Assembly (NCBI RefSeq): GCF_037963145.1
Contig: NZ_CP150144.1
Coordinates: 3,224,001-3,288,000, forward strand
Direction: 5' to 3'
DNA from: Oceanobacillus sp. FSL K6-2867
GTDB taxonomy: Bacteria; Bacillota; Bacilli; Bacillales; Amphibacillaceae
DNA: 64,000 nt
This document shows positions 21,598-29,669 of this stretch, piece by piece. Both the position numbers and the translations under genes were made by a program. Each line of letters begins with the position of its first letter. Within the stretch, counting starts at the first letter, position 1. The notes under the pieces were generated by a model. That model did not search any database. It was not told the DNA's origin and saw only the letters and a list, made by a program, of their open reading frames with translations.

Positions 21598-22731
21598 CTA
21601 ATCAGCACTGGAAAAAACTGCGGTACTTTCCTCTATCCGATAATCTTTATAGGCAATATCATTTTCGGGTATTTCATCACTTAATGTCAGTATTTTTTTC
21701 AGTACTCGATCAGCCTCTATTCCTTCGAGCGGAGTTGGCTGGTAGTTATTTCGATTTGCAAGAGAAGAAATACTTGTTGGGATAATCTTTATATTCTTTT
21801 TGTCCGTTAGTTCATTAAAGGCAAAATGAAACGTTTGCTGGAAAATAAAAGTATCTTTGTCATCAGGGTTTCGATTTCCGCCGAACATAAAGTTTCCCAG
21901 ACTATAGACAATATATTTTGATTTATATTCCTCAATCCCTTGCACCACATGGGGATGGTGACCAAGTACTAAATCTGCGCCTGCATCAATTGCAAACCTT
22001 GCCAGTGATTGCTGAGTAGCATTTGGATGATAATGTCGCTCCTCTCCCCAGTGAAAGTTAGCAATAATGATTTGTGCCCCTTGTTCTCTTAGTAACAAGA
22101 TATCTTTTTCAATTTGTTCACGTAATTCACTTGTATCATTCCATCCTTTATATCCAAAAGCACCTATCGTTATGCCATTTACTTCTTTTACAAAAAGTCT
22201 GTCGTACCCGAATGAATTTATACTGTATGTATCAAGATTGGTAATTGTGTCTTCATATCCTTTTTCCAAATAATCAAGTGTATGATTGTTGGCCAGGTTC
22301 ACAGCTTCTATACCCGTTAAATTTAAAATCTCTGTGTAGGAAGGTTTTCCAGCAAACCGAAATGTTTTTTCTGCTTTATATGGACTGGCAGTTAAAGTGG
22401 TTTCTAGATTAACAATAGTCAAGTCGTCTTCTTTAAAAATCGGGGAAACATTTTTTCCAAAATGATGAAGGCCAGATTGGTCAGCTTCATAATGAAATGT
22501 ACCATGATATCCAAAACTGTCATCACTGCCAATGGTGACATCCCCTGCGGCACTTATCGTTATGGTTTTTTCATAGTTTGTTAGTTTATCAGCAATTAAT
22601 GAATAATCAATAGTTGCAAAATAATGCTCTTCAAACAGATTTGTTCTAATAGCTGTCTGTATCTCATCTATAAATGGGTGTTTTACTGGTTGATGAGATA
22701 AAAGAAAAGAAAAACAAAGTAATATAGTCAT
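21598..22731 (-). CDS. CapA/PgsA-family metallophosphatase-like protein
   Basis: The start at 22731 is preferred (GGAG eight bases upstream on the minus strand), giving 377 aa; the frame extends seven codons further to 22752 without a ribosome site. A short N-terminal hydrophobic segment (TILLCFSFLL) may be a membrane anchor. Family motifs occur in order: SAAGDVTIG, VNLETTLT, NLANNHTLDYLEKG, NFHWGEERHY and LVLGHHPHVVQG, which build the dinuclear-metal site of the CapA fold. CapA/PgsA proteins take part in poly-gamma-glutamate capsule synthesis or export, but no pgsBC genes are nearby, so its role here is open. Confidence 0.85.
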   Translation of the reverse strand: MTILLCFSFLLSHQPVKHPFIDEIQTAIRTNLFEEHYFATIDYSLIADKLTNYEKTITISAAGDVTIGSDDSFGYHGTFHYEADQSGLHHFGKNVSPIFKEDDLTIVNLETTLTASPYKAEKTFRFAGKPSYTEILNLTGIEAVNLANNHTLDYLEKGYEDTITNLDTYSINSFGYDRLFVKEVNGITIGAFGYKGWNDTSELREQIEKDILLLREQGAQIIIANFHWGEERHYHPNATQQSLARFAIDAGADLVLGHHPHVVQGIEEYKSKYIVYSLGNFMFGGNRNPDDKDTFIFQQTFHFAFNELTDKKNIKIIPTSISSLANRNNYQPTPLEGIEADRVLKKILTLSDEIPENDIAYKDYRIEESTAVFSSAD

Positions 22732-22752
22732 CCTATCAACTCCGTTAATCAT

Positions 22753-23334
22753 AGTTTTTGTTCGCGTATCTAAAGTAGGTACTATAATTACTTGAATTAT
22801 AATAAAATTTAGAAATTAATAGAACAAACTTTAGCTGATAATCGTACGACATTTAGTTACAAAAAACGCAGTGCTCGGACAGTTTCGATTCTTACTTATT
22901 AAAAGGCGCCAAGATATCAAGTTAATTTTTTAATAGAGATATGAATACCTAAGGAAGGAGTACTCCTTTTATGATAAAAACGACTCCTATCTATGAATTT
23001 TTTTACTCTTTTTTATTCGTAAACGGCTGTATAATAAATGAAATTAACTTCTGAAAATAGTGTTTTTATGCTGTATTTGGAATATCTTCAGAACCCTTGA
23101 CATCCCCTTGCTTGATTGGTTAAAATGGCGTTCTGTTTTAATGAATTATGAGATACACAGACTATATTTCAGAAAGGGGGAGACCATCTTTATTAGGCCT
23201 CTTAGGGGTCCAATCGATTTTCATATGCAATTAAAACAACATTTAAATGTAATGTTAAATAGACCATACACATGGGGACTCCAGATAAATTAGATTCGTT
23301 GGAGTAGCCTTAGATTTTAGGAGGTGTAAAAATC
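22753..23334. other. Long AT-rich intergenic region
   Basis: No convincing gene. A GTG frame at 23060-23293 (77 aa) has no ribosome site and no recognisable content. A 14-bp palindrome AAGGAGTACTCCTT lies near 22955-22970. The end of the region holds the TAGGAGGTG ribosome site of the next gene. Confidence 0.45.
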
Positions 23335-24615
23335 ATGACTATTCCCGATAAAAAAATGCTTCGGCGTGTTGTAGCGTCAAGCTTAATTGGATCGACAATT
23401 GAATGGTATGATTTCTTTCTTTATGGGGTTGTAGCTGGTATTGTATTCAACCAGCTGTATTTCCCTACAGGTAATGCTTTTGTTTCTACAATGCTCGCTT
23501 TTGGAACGTTTGCAGCTGGTTTTGTTGTAAGACCAGTTGGCGGTATTATATTTGGGCATTTTGGAGATAAAATTGGACGAAAAAGTATGCTCGTATTGAG
23601 TTTAACAATTATGGGGATTAGCACCGCTTTAATAGCTGCTTTACCAACATTTGGGCAGATAGGCATTTTAGCGCCGCTGTTCTTGGTTCTTTTACGTATG
23701 ATTCAAGGTCTTGCATTAGGAGGAGAATGGGGTGGCGCTGTTCTTATGACCTTCGAGCATGCTCCCGAAAAAAAGCGGGGACTATATGCCAGTCTTCCTC
23801 AAATTGGTCTTGCTATCGGTCTTTTATTAGCTTCAGGAGTTGTAGGTTTTCTGTCGTTAATCCTTGCAAATGATCAATTTCTCCAATGGGGCTGGCGCAT
23901 AGCATTTGCGATTAGTGCTCTATTGGTATTTTTAGGTCTCTGGATTCGCTTGAATGTAGATGAAAGTCCGGAATTTAAAAAGTTCAAGGAAGAGAAAACA
24001 GATACAGGCATTCCAATTAAAGAAATGTGGCGAGGGAATGTGGGAACTATCCTTGCAGGTATGGGTGCAAGATATATTGACGGTGTATTCTTCAATATTA
24101 TGGGTGTATTTTCGATCACCTTTCTAACTCAAAATCTGGAAATCTCACAAAATATCGCTTTGCTCGGTGTGTCTGCCGCGGCTTTTATAATGTGTTTCTT
24201 TATTCCTGTCTTTGGTTATATCTCTGACCGTTATGGGAGAACGAAGACATATTGGTATGGAAGCCTGGTAACTGGATTTTCAGCAATACCTGCGTTCTGG
24301 CTAATGATAAATAGTGGAGGAAATACGTTAGTAATATGGCTTTCCATTATTATTCCATTAGGTATCTTTTATGCAGCGGTTTATGGCCCGGAGGCAGCAT
24401 TATTTGCTGAACTCTTCGATCCAAAAGTGAGATATACTGGGATATCATTCGTATATCAGTTTTCTGGCATATTTGCTAGCGGGCTGACACCAATGATTGC
24501 CACTTATTTGTTAAGCTTAACGGATGGATTCCCTGTTTACCTTGTCTTGTATATTATTTTTGCTGGAATTGTCAGTGCCTATTCCGTACGCTGGATTTCA
24601 TTGCATAAAATTTGA
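23335..24615 (+). CDS. MFS transporter, metabolite:H+ symporter (MHS) family
   Basis: A 426-aa protein with 12 predicted membrane helices. MHS hallmarks are the N-terminal GSTIEWYDFFLYG segment and RPVGGIIFGHFGDKIGRK in the loop between TM2 and TM3, plus RMIQGLALGGEWGGAVLM. This family includes ProP (proline/betaine), ShiA (shikimate) and citrate carriers. The gene stands alone between an intergenic region and a terminator, so the substrate cannot be fixed; a compatible solute or a carboxylate are both possible. An AGGAGGTG site supports the ATG. Confidence 0.9.
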   Translation: MTIPDKKMLRRVVASSLIGSTIEWYDFFLYGVVAGIVFNQLYFPTGNAFVSTMLAFGTFAAGFVVRPVGGIIFGHFGDKIGRKSMLVLSLTIMGISTALIAALPTFGQIGILAPLFLVLLRMIQGLALGGEWGGAVLMTFEHAPEKKRGLYASLPQIGLAIGLLLASGVVGFLSLILANDQFLQWGWRIAFAISALLVFLGLWIRLNVDESPEFKKFKEEKTDTGIPIKEMWRGNVGTILAGMGARYIDGVFFNIMGVFSITFLTQNLEISQNIALLGVSAAAFIMCFFIPVFGYISDRYGRTKTYWYGSLVTGFSAIPAFWLMINSGGNTLVIWLSIIIPLGIFYAAVYGPEAALFAELFDPKVRYTGISFVYQFSGIFASGLTPMIATYLLSLTDGFPVYLVLYIIFAGIVSAYSVRWISLHKI

Positions 24616-24627
24616 TTTATCATAGGG

Positions 24628-24655
24628 AAAGCCAGGCAGATGCCTGGCTTTTTCT
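24628..24655 (+). terminator. Terminator after the MHS transporter
   Basis: AAAGCCAGGCA (24628-24638) pairs with TGCCTGGCTTT (24641-24651), followed by TTT. Confidence 0.93.
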
Positions 24656-24735
24656 GTATAAGAAATTAAATTCTTGCTCATCAATAGAGTATTTTCGAAA
24701 GAATTATTTAAAAGGCTACCTTAATTCGTCATCTA

Positions 24736-25047
24736 TTAATCTAACTCGATTTCAACTATTTCCCCAGTATTTATATTTACTGCTATTTCATATTTTACAC
24801 CTTGGGCCGTGATAACATCCACTTCATAAACCCTTACACCTTGCTTTGTGTCCAATTCTGCCTTTACAGCTTGGCCAGGTACTTGTGCAAGTGCAATATC
24901 TATCGCTTCTTGAATGGTAATTTGCCGTTGAAATTGCGGGGCTTGGTTGTAATTTATCTGGTCATTCCAGCCTTGATTTTGCCAATGGGGCTGTGGCTGT
25001 TGTGGCTGGTTATATGGATTTGGGTAATTCCAATTTCGATGCATCAT
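24736..25047 (-). CDS. PepSY-domain protein with Gln/Asn/Pro-rich N-terminus
   Basis: A 103-aa protein in two parts. Residues 1-40 are rich in Asn, Gln, Pro, Trp and Tyr and look disordered. Residues 43-103 form a PepSY-type unit: ITIQEAIDIALAQVPGQAVKAELDTKQG, then VYEVDVITAQGVKYEIAVNINTGEIVEIELD. PepSY units usually occur in secreted or spore-associated proteins and can inhibit proteases. No signal peptide is visible, so a cytoplasmic or spore-layer location is possible. The gene is convergent with the MHS transporter. Confidence 0.75.
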   Translation of the reverse strand: MMHRNWNYPNPYNQPQQPQPHWQNQGWNDQINYNQAPQFQRQITIQEAIDIALAQVPGQAVKAELDTKQGVRVYEVDVITAQGVKYEIAVNINTGEIVEIELD

Positions 25048-25330
25048 GTATCATGCTCCCTCTCTAAATTCATTCAGTCACATATTATGCATTTGTCCCG
25101 AGTCTGTGTTAATGTCCGATTAAATTAGTGAAGAAGCCTAGAAGCGCTTATGTTCCATTTTTCAGGAATGAAACTTTTAACAGATTTCCGAAAGAAGTCT
25201 CCCATCCTCAAGGAGTATGAAGGGCGTTAGCCCAACGAGTATGCGTGAGATGAATTTCGGTTGGCGATAGCCAAGGTTCCCTTACTATGATATAATAAGA
25301 ACATACATTCTATATCGGGGGGGTAGGTGA

Positions 25331-26454
25331 ATGGATATGACCAAGCAAAATAAAGCTTTCAAATTTCGATTATTACCGAATAAAGACCAGGAAATATTTC
25401 TTGCTAAAACTTTCGGGTGTGTTCGTTTTGTCTACAACAAAATGTTAGCAGACCGTAAAGAAACGTATGAGAAATACAAAGATGACAATAAAAAACTCAA
25501 AAAACAAAAGTTTCCGACTCCTGCTAAATATAAAGAGGCATTTCCATTCCTAAAAGAAGTGGATTCATTGGCCTTGGCAAATGCACAGATTAACTTGCAA
25601 GAAGCTTATGAAACTTCTTTGAAGGCCGTGCAAAATACCCAAAATTCAAATGCCAAAAAAATAAACAATCTTATACAACAAATATGGTAAATGAAAATAT
25701 CAAATTGGAAGATAGTCATATCAAATTGCCCAAAATAAAAAAGACAATAAAAATCAAACAGCATAGAGAAATTCCTACGGATTATAAAATAAAATCCTGT
25801 ACGATTACCAAAACAAAGTCAGGAAAATATTATATTTCTATTTTGACAGAATATGAGAAAGAGATTAAGCCTGTAAACGTTCAACATGTTATTGGATTAG
25901 ATTTTGCCATGGATGGTCTCTATGTTGAAAGCGAACAGGGTGAGAAAGCCAATTACCCTCGTTTCTATCGTCAATCATTAGACAACCTAGCAAAAGAACA
26001 GCGTATCCTATCCCGCAAAAAGAAAGGTTCTGCACGTTGGGAAAAGCAACGATTGAAAGTAGCTAGATTGCAAGAAAAAACGGCAAATCAACGTAAAAAC
26101 TTCCTGCATCATAAGTCAAAAGAATTAGCTTCAGACTATGATGCTGTCATTATGGAGGACTTAGATATGAAAGGGATGTCTAAGGCCCTCAACTTTGGTA
26201 AAAGTGTTCACGATAATGGCTGGGGTATGTTCACTACGTTTTTAGAATACAAACTAAAAGAACTGGGGAAGCAACTAATAAAAATTGACAAATGGTTTCC
26301 TTCTACTAAAAGATGTTCTTGTTGTGGTGCAGAAAAAATCATGTCATTATCTGAACGTACCTATCAATGTTCTTGCGGTTATGCGGCAGATCGTGACCAC
26401 AATTCAGCGATCAACATCAAAAAGGAAGGATTACGCATATTGGGATTCGTATAA
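25331..26454 (+). pseudogene. tnpB: tnpB RNA-guided nuclease gene, broken by a one-base frameshift
   Basis: Two frames, 25331-25690 and 25684-26454, are the halves of one TnpB. The first carries the N-terminal KFRLLPNKDQEIFLAKTFGCVRFVYN region. The second carries LDFAMDGLYVES (first RuvC Asp region), VIMEDLDMKGM (catalytic Glu), the zinc ribbon CSCCGAE...CSCG, and ADRDHNSAINI (last catalytic Asp). If one A is restored in the A-run at 25611-25613, the text reads YENFFEGRAKYPKFKCQKNK into the second frame without a stop, matching the family. So it is a recent single-base loss or a sequencing error; all catalytic residues are intact. Confidence 0.88.
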
Positions 26455-26579
26455 AAACAAAACTCTTGGAACAAGAGGGTTAGCTCGGTCCGTTTTCGTT
26501 AGCTAGTAAAAGTAACGATAAGTCGAGAAGCCCCCACTTCAAGCAGACCGTAAGGTTAGCTAAGTGGTGGGTGGTTCAC
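26455..26579 (+). ncRNA. Predicted omega RNA (reRNA) at the tnpB right end
   Basis: Downstream of tnpB a stem CCACTT (26534-26539) and AAGTGG (26562-26567) encloses an inner ACC-GTAA-GGT hairpin, followed by GTGGTTCAC. This layout resembles the scaffold part of TnpB omega RNAs, whose guide is the DNA immediately after the element end, here GCGCTTCTCCTGTTCTATAA. The boundary and guide are inferred. Confidence 0.6.
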
Positions 26580-26631
26580 GCGCTTCTCCTGTTCTATAAA
26601 GTATAGTATGATAGAAATGGAGGTCGATAAC

Positions 26632-27348
26632 ATGGATACAATTATTTTTGATGTTGATGATACATTATACGATCAAGCAGCCTCATTTAAAAATACATGC
26701 AAAAAAATGATGGATGCACCTTTTACTGATGAGGAATTAAATAAACTTTATATCATAAGCCGCAAGCATAGTGATGCATTATTCGATGATCAAGTGGCAG
26801 GGAAAATAACGACTGAGGAAATGCATATCCGCCGCATTAAGGATGCATGTACAGAAATGGGTATTGTCATAACAAACGGGCAAGCTTTGGATTTTCAAGA
26901 AGCTTATATTGCTGAACAGCAAAAAATTGCTTTATTCGATGAAGTTATCGAGCTACTGGATCTCCTTTTAGCGAATAACAAGCAGCTTGCAATCCTGACA
27001 AATGGAGATGAAGCGCATCAATCCATGAAAATCAATCAATTAAAGCTGGAAAGATGGGTTTCTAAAGAGAATACATTTATTTCTGGTGCTGTCGGTCATG
27101 CGAAGCCTTCCCAAGAAGTATTCACAGTTCTTGAGAATAAGCTTGGACTGGACAAGAATAAGACGGTTTATATTGGGGATTCATTTGCAAACGACATCGT
27201 CGGTGCAAAGCAAGCGGGTTGGCATGCGGTTTGGATGAACCATCGAAAACGGGATATGCCTGAGGGATCTGTTACGCCAGATAAGGTAGTGTATAGTGCG
27301 AGAGAGTTATTGGATATTTTTTTAGATGAGCTAGTTAATGCTCAATAG
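26632..27348 (+). CDS. HAD-family hydrolase
   Basis: The start is ATG 26632 with GGAGG upstream, giving 238 aa. HAD motifs are complete: motif I FDVDDTLYD (nucleophile Asp7, acid Asp9), motif II LTNG, motif III Lys in GHAKPSQEVF, and motif IV YIGDSFANDIVGAKQAG. The cap is a helical C1 type as in phosphoglycolate-phosphatase or YjjG-like nucleotide/sugar phosphatases. The substrate cannot be read from sequence. It begins just after the tnpB element, so its original promoter may have been changed by the insertion. Confidence 0.9.
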   Translation: MDTIIFDVDDTLYDQAASFKNTCKKMMDAPFTDEELNKLYIISRKHSDALFDDQVAGKITTEEMHIRRIKDACTEMGIVITNGQALDFQEAYIAEQQKIALFDEVIELLDLLLANNKQLAILTNGDEAHQSMKINQLKLERWVSKENTFISGAVGHAKPSQEVFTVLENKLGLDKNKTVYIGDSFANDIVGAKQAGWHAVWMNHRKRDMPEGSVTPDKVVYSARELLDIFLDELVNAQ

Positions 27349-27588
27349 AGGTATACATTCATATGAACTGATAAATAAATTAGAAAGAATTATTCTATTA
27401 AATTGAAGAACATTGGTATTATATAGTTATAGAGAAAGAGGAATATACAGTTTAGGAAGTTCTGTTTTAACATGAATATGACGAATAGTTACTACTAAAT
27501 TCAATTGCTGTACGTATAGAGTTTTTATAAGAATCTTGATAAAATTATAGTTATAGTAACTTACATTTAGCGGATGGGTGGTACTCCC

Positions 27589-27690
27589 TTAAAGGGGGAG
27601 TACCCAACCTATCTGCCCCTCTAACAGTAAACTCATCCGCTTAGACCATTCAGCGTAATAAAACTTGCTTGTATGTTCTGCCTTTGATCA
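27589..27690 (-). pseudogene. Remnant of a YetF/DUF421 C-terminus
   Basis: Read on the minus strand this gap contains KFYYAEWSKRMSLLLEGQ, which parallels IYYAEWSSVNGIVVRGAQ at the C-terminus of the YetF gene at 51671. The DNA agrees too: GCCCCTCTAACA and GACCATTCAGC occur in the same order and spacing in both places. The frame is closed by TGA at 27690 and has no start, so only a scrap of about 30 codons remains. A hairpin GGTACTCCC/GGGAGTACC lies at its 3' side. The rest of 27349-27734 holds nothing I recognise. Confidence 0.6.
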
Positions 27691-27734
27691 TTTATATCTG
27701 CTGGTGTTAGAAGTAAACCAGGATATGAACAAAT

Positions 27735-29072
27735 CTATGATCTTAATATACTTATAAAACTATTTAAGTCTGGTAAATTTTCCAAGTTTTTAATTTGGTC
27801 AATTATTTCAAGTTGGCGATCAGAAGTAATATAATCTTTTGCACACATTTCAAACTTTTTAACTAGCTCATCCCAATTAAGTGGATTTTCTGCATCTCCT
27901 TTAACAATATGAACCTCCCTTTCGAATACTTTTCCATTACCCATTTTTACTTTTAAACGAGCTGGTCTTTTTTCAGGGAATATCTCTTCAAGATCATCCA
28001 CCTGTTTTAAACGAATTTTCTTAGCCACATCATATACTGCTTCATTATTCAAATGCTCTTCTGATACATGGTATGGCTCGACATTCCCATAACAAAAAGC
28101 AGTAGCTACAGTAAAAGGAATACTGTATTGTGCAGCTTCCGATGTTTGAGGAGAAATATGATCAAGAGTAATCGCCTTACTAAATGTTTCAACTATAATT
28201 TCATCGATTTCTTGTAAATTTGGATTAATTTCTTCTTTAATCAATCGAGCAGCCGCTATCGGTGAGTGTGCCCATTTACATGCAGGATACTCTTTAAAAT
28301 AAATACGTTCTATTTCATAAATTTCTCCCAAATTCTCAAATACTCTCTTTGCGTTTTTATTGTAAAGATGGTCATCCATCAATATATTTCTCGTACCAGT
28401 AAAACCAGTCTCTGCCAACAACACGCCCATTAGTCCGGTCACGGCCCCCCAGCCTACACTTTCTTTCGTCATTGAACCAGCTGCAATGGACTTTCCGCAT
28501 TGTGCTGTTGGACCGTAAACCTCTCCTATAGAAATTGCATGTGCTGTCAAATTCCTAGTCATCTTTTTTATTTTTGACACCCCAGCTGCAGAACCAAAAT
28601 GTGCCCATCCGCCTGAACCATAAAATAAAGTATTATGATTTGAATTCATCACGATCCCGCATCTAATCCCAATCTCATAGCCCGATACGATTGCTGTTAT
28701 AAGATCTTTACCTGAGCAGTTTGGAGTAACTTCCCCCATTGCTAGAACTGGCGGAATAATTGTGCAGGCAGGATGCCCAACTGCTTGTCGGTGTCCATCA
28801 TCTATATCCATACAACTTGACAAAGTGGCATTTATAAAAGTAGCTGCGAGAGGGGAGACGCTAGTTGATCTACCTAATACAGTACAGGTTGCTTCTCCTC
28901 CGAGCCACTTGGATGATTTTAGCGCACTTGCTGAGACCTTCTTATTTTGATAACCGGCAAATGAAGCGGCAATAAAATCAAGTAAGGACTTTTTAGCCAT
29001 TGCAACAACGTTAGTTGGCAAAGACTGAAAACTTTCATGTTCTAAATAATCCAGTACCTTTTCTATAGGCAT
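27735..29072 (-). CDS. MmgE/PrpD-family protein
   Basis: A 445-aa protein with GGAGG before its start. The family pattern is clear: an N-terminal helical domain with LLDFIAASFAGYQN, NATLSSCMDIDDGHRQAVGHPACTIIPPVLAMGE, an HFGSAAGVSK region, and a second alpha/beta domain after about residue 265. The family contains 2-methylcitrate dehydratase, cis-aconitate decarboxylase and iminodisuccinate epimerase, and the exact reaction cannot be assigned. It is transcribed away from the betaine block and shares its upstream region with it. Confidence 0.85.
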   Translation of the reverse strand: MPIEKVLDYLEHESFQSLPTNVVAMAKKSLLDFIAASFAGYQNKKVSASALKSSKWLGGEATCTVLGRSTSVSPLAATFINATLSSCMDIDDGHRQAVGHPACTIIPPVLAMGEVTPNCSGKDLITAIVSGYEIGIRCGIVMNSNHNTLFYGSGGWAHFGSAAGVSKIKKMTRNLTAHAISIGEVYGPTAQCGKSIAAGSMTKESVGWGAVTGLMGVLLAETGFTGTRNILMDDHLYNKNAKRVFENLGEIYEIERIYFKEYPACKWAHSPIAAARLIKEEINPNLQEIDEIIVETFSKAITLDHISPQTSEAAQYSIPFTVATAFCYGNVEPYHVSEEHLNNEAVYDVAKKIRLKQVDDLEEIFPEKRPARLKVKMGNGKVFEREVHIVKGDAENPLNWDELVKKFEMCAKDYITSDRQLEIIDQIKNLENLPDLNSFISILRS

Positions 29073-29386
29073 TCAAAATACCTCCATTCTAATCTCCTAT
29101 TTTAGTAAAGAAACACCTATTTTCTAGACAATACTATATTTAAGTTCTTTAAATATATAATATATATTCTATATATTGTCAATATTACGTAAATAAATTT
29201 CGGCTTTTTATTTCAAAGAAAATAACCAGCATTTATAAAATAAGGAAAAAATATAATTATTTTTATAAAAACAATTGATTATTTTCCTTTTTTAGTTTAG
29301 TATATTTATTTGAAAGGTTACAAAAATTTAGATTACTATGGAGCGCATATTAAATATTATTGTTTACCCATTTATAAAGACGAAAA

Positions 29387-29400
29387 TGTAAGCGTTATCA
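29387..29400 (+). promoter_or_regulatory. cre site (CcpA) upstream of the betaine block
   Basis: TGTAAGCGTTATCA matches TGWAARCGYTWNCW at all 14 positions. It lies about 280 bp before the aldehyde dehydrogenase gene, so the block is predicted to be under carbon-catabolite control. Confidence 0.7.
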
Positions 29401-29518
29401 ATGATTGTGAGGTTGGTAATGAGTGGGAGATGCAAAAACACTGGATTAACAAATTCCAAGATACGTAAGAAGTGCATAATGGACATTTTAAACTCTAAAT
29501 AGAAAGGGGTGTGTACTG

Positions 29519-29566
29519 ATGGATGCAGATGTAGCGATAATTGGTATTGGGACAATGGGAAATTGA
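29519..29566 (+). pseudogene. Start fragment of a sarcosine/N-methyl-amino-acid oxidase-like gene
   Basis: After a good ribosome site (GAAAGGGG) an ATG opens MDADVAIIGIGTMGN and then stops. This is the FAD-binding N-terminus expected of monomeric sarcosine oxidase / N-methyltryptophan oxidase-type enzymes (Gly-x-Gly-x-x-Gly). The body of the gene is missing; about 100 bp of unassigned sequence leads to the next gene. It looks like an internal deletion. The rest of 29073-29518 is AT-rich promoter DNA with the cre box. Confidence 0.5.
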
Positions 29567-29669
29567 TTCTAATGATTCATTAGTCTAGTTAAATTCCGCT
29601 GGAGCAGCTGGGCGGCAATGCAATGGGAAGCACAAATTTTTTACAATAAACGGTAAAGAGGTGTTATTT

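Larger units (their letters stand above)
25140..26587 (+). mobile_element. IS200/IS605-type (IS1341-like) element with decayed tnpB, no tnpA
   Basis: The tnpB gene is flanked by structured ends. The left part has hairpins GGGC-GTTA-GCCC (about 25227-25238) and TTGGC-GATA-GCCAA (about 25260-25273). The right part has the omega-RNA hairpin and ends GTGGTGGGTGGTTCAC at 26579. Bounds are tentative: AGAAGCGC (25140-25147) and GCGCTTCT (26580-26587) are exact inverted copies at the edges, yet this family lacks true terminal repeats, so they may be target sequence. No tnpA is present, so mobility would need a transposase in trans. Confidence 0.65.

Noticed and set aside
21598..22731. A poly-gamma-glutamate capsule locus
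   Set aside because: Only the CapA-type gene is present; no pgsB, pgsC or pgsE neighbours are seen.
23060..23293. 77-codon GTG frame in the 22.8-23.3 kb gap
   Set aside because: It has no ribosome site, no recognisable motif and no operon context.
25140..26587. Terminal inverted repeats AGAAGCGC/GCGCTTCT as true transposon ends
   Set aside because: IS200/IS605-type elements do not use terminal inverted repeats, and the core AAGCGCTT is self-complementary, so it may be target or flanking sequence.
29073..29386. AT-rich inverted segments (for example GACAATA...TATTGTC) as an operator
   Set aside because: The half sites are short, about 45 bp apart and in very AT-rich DNA, so chance pairing is likely.
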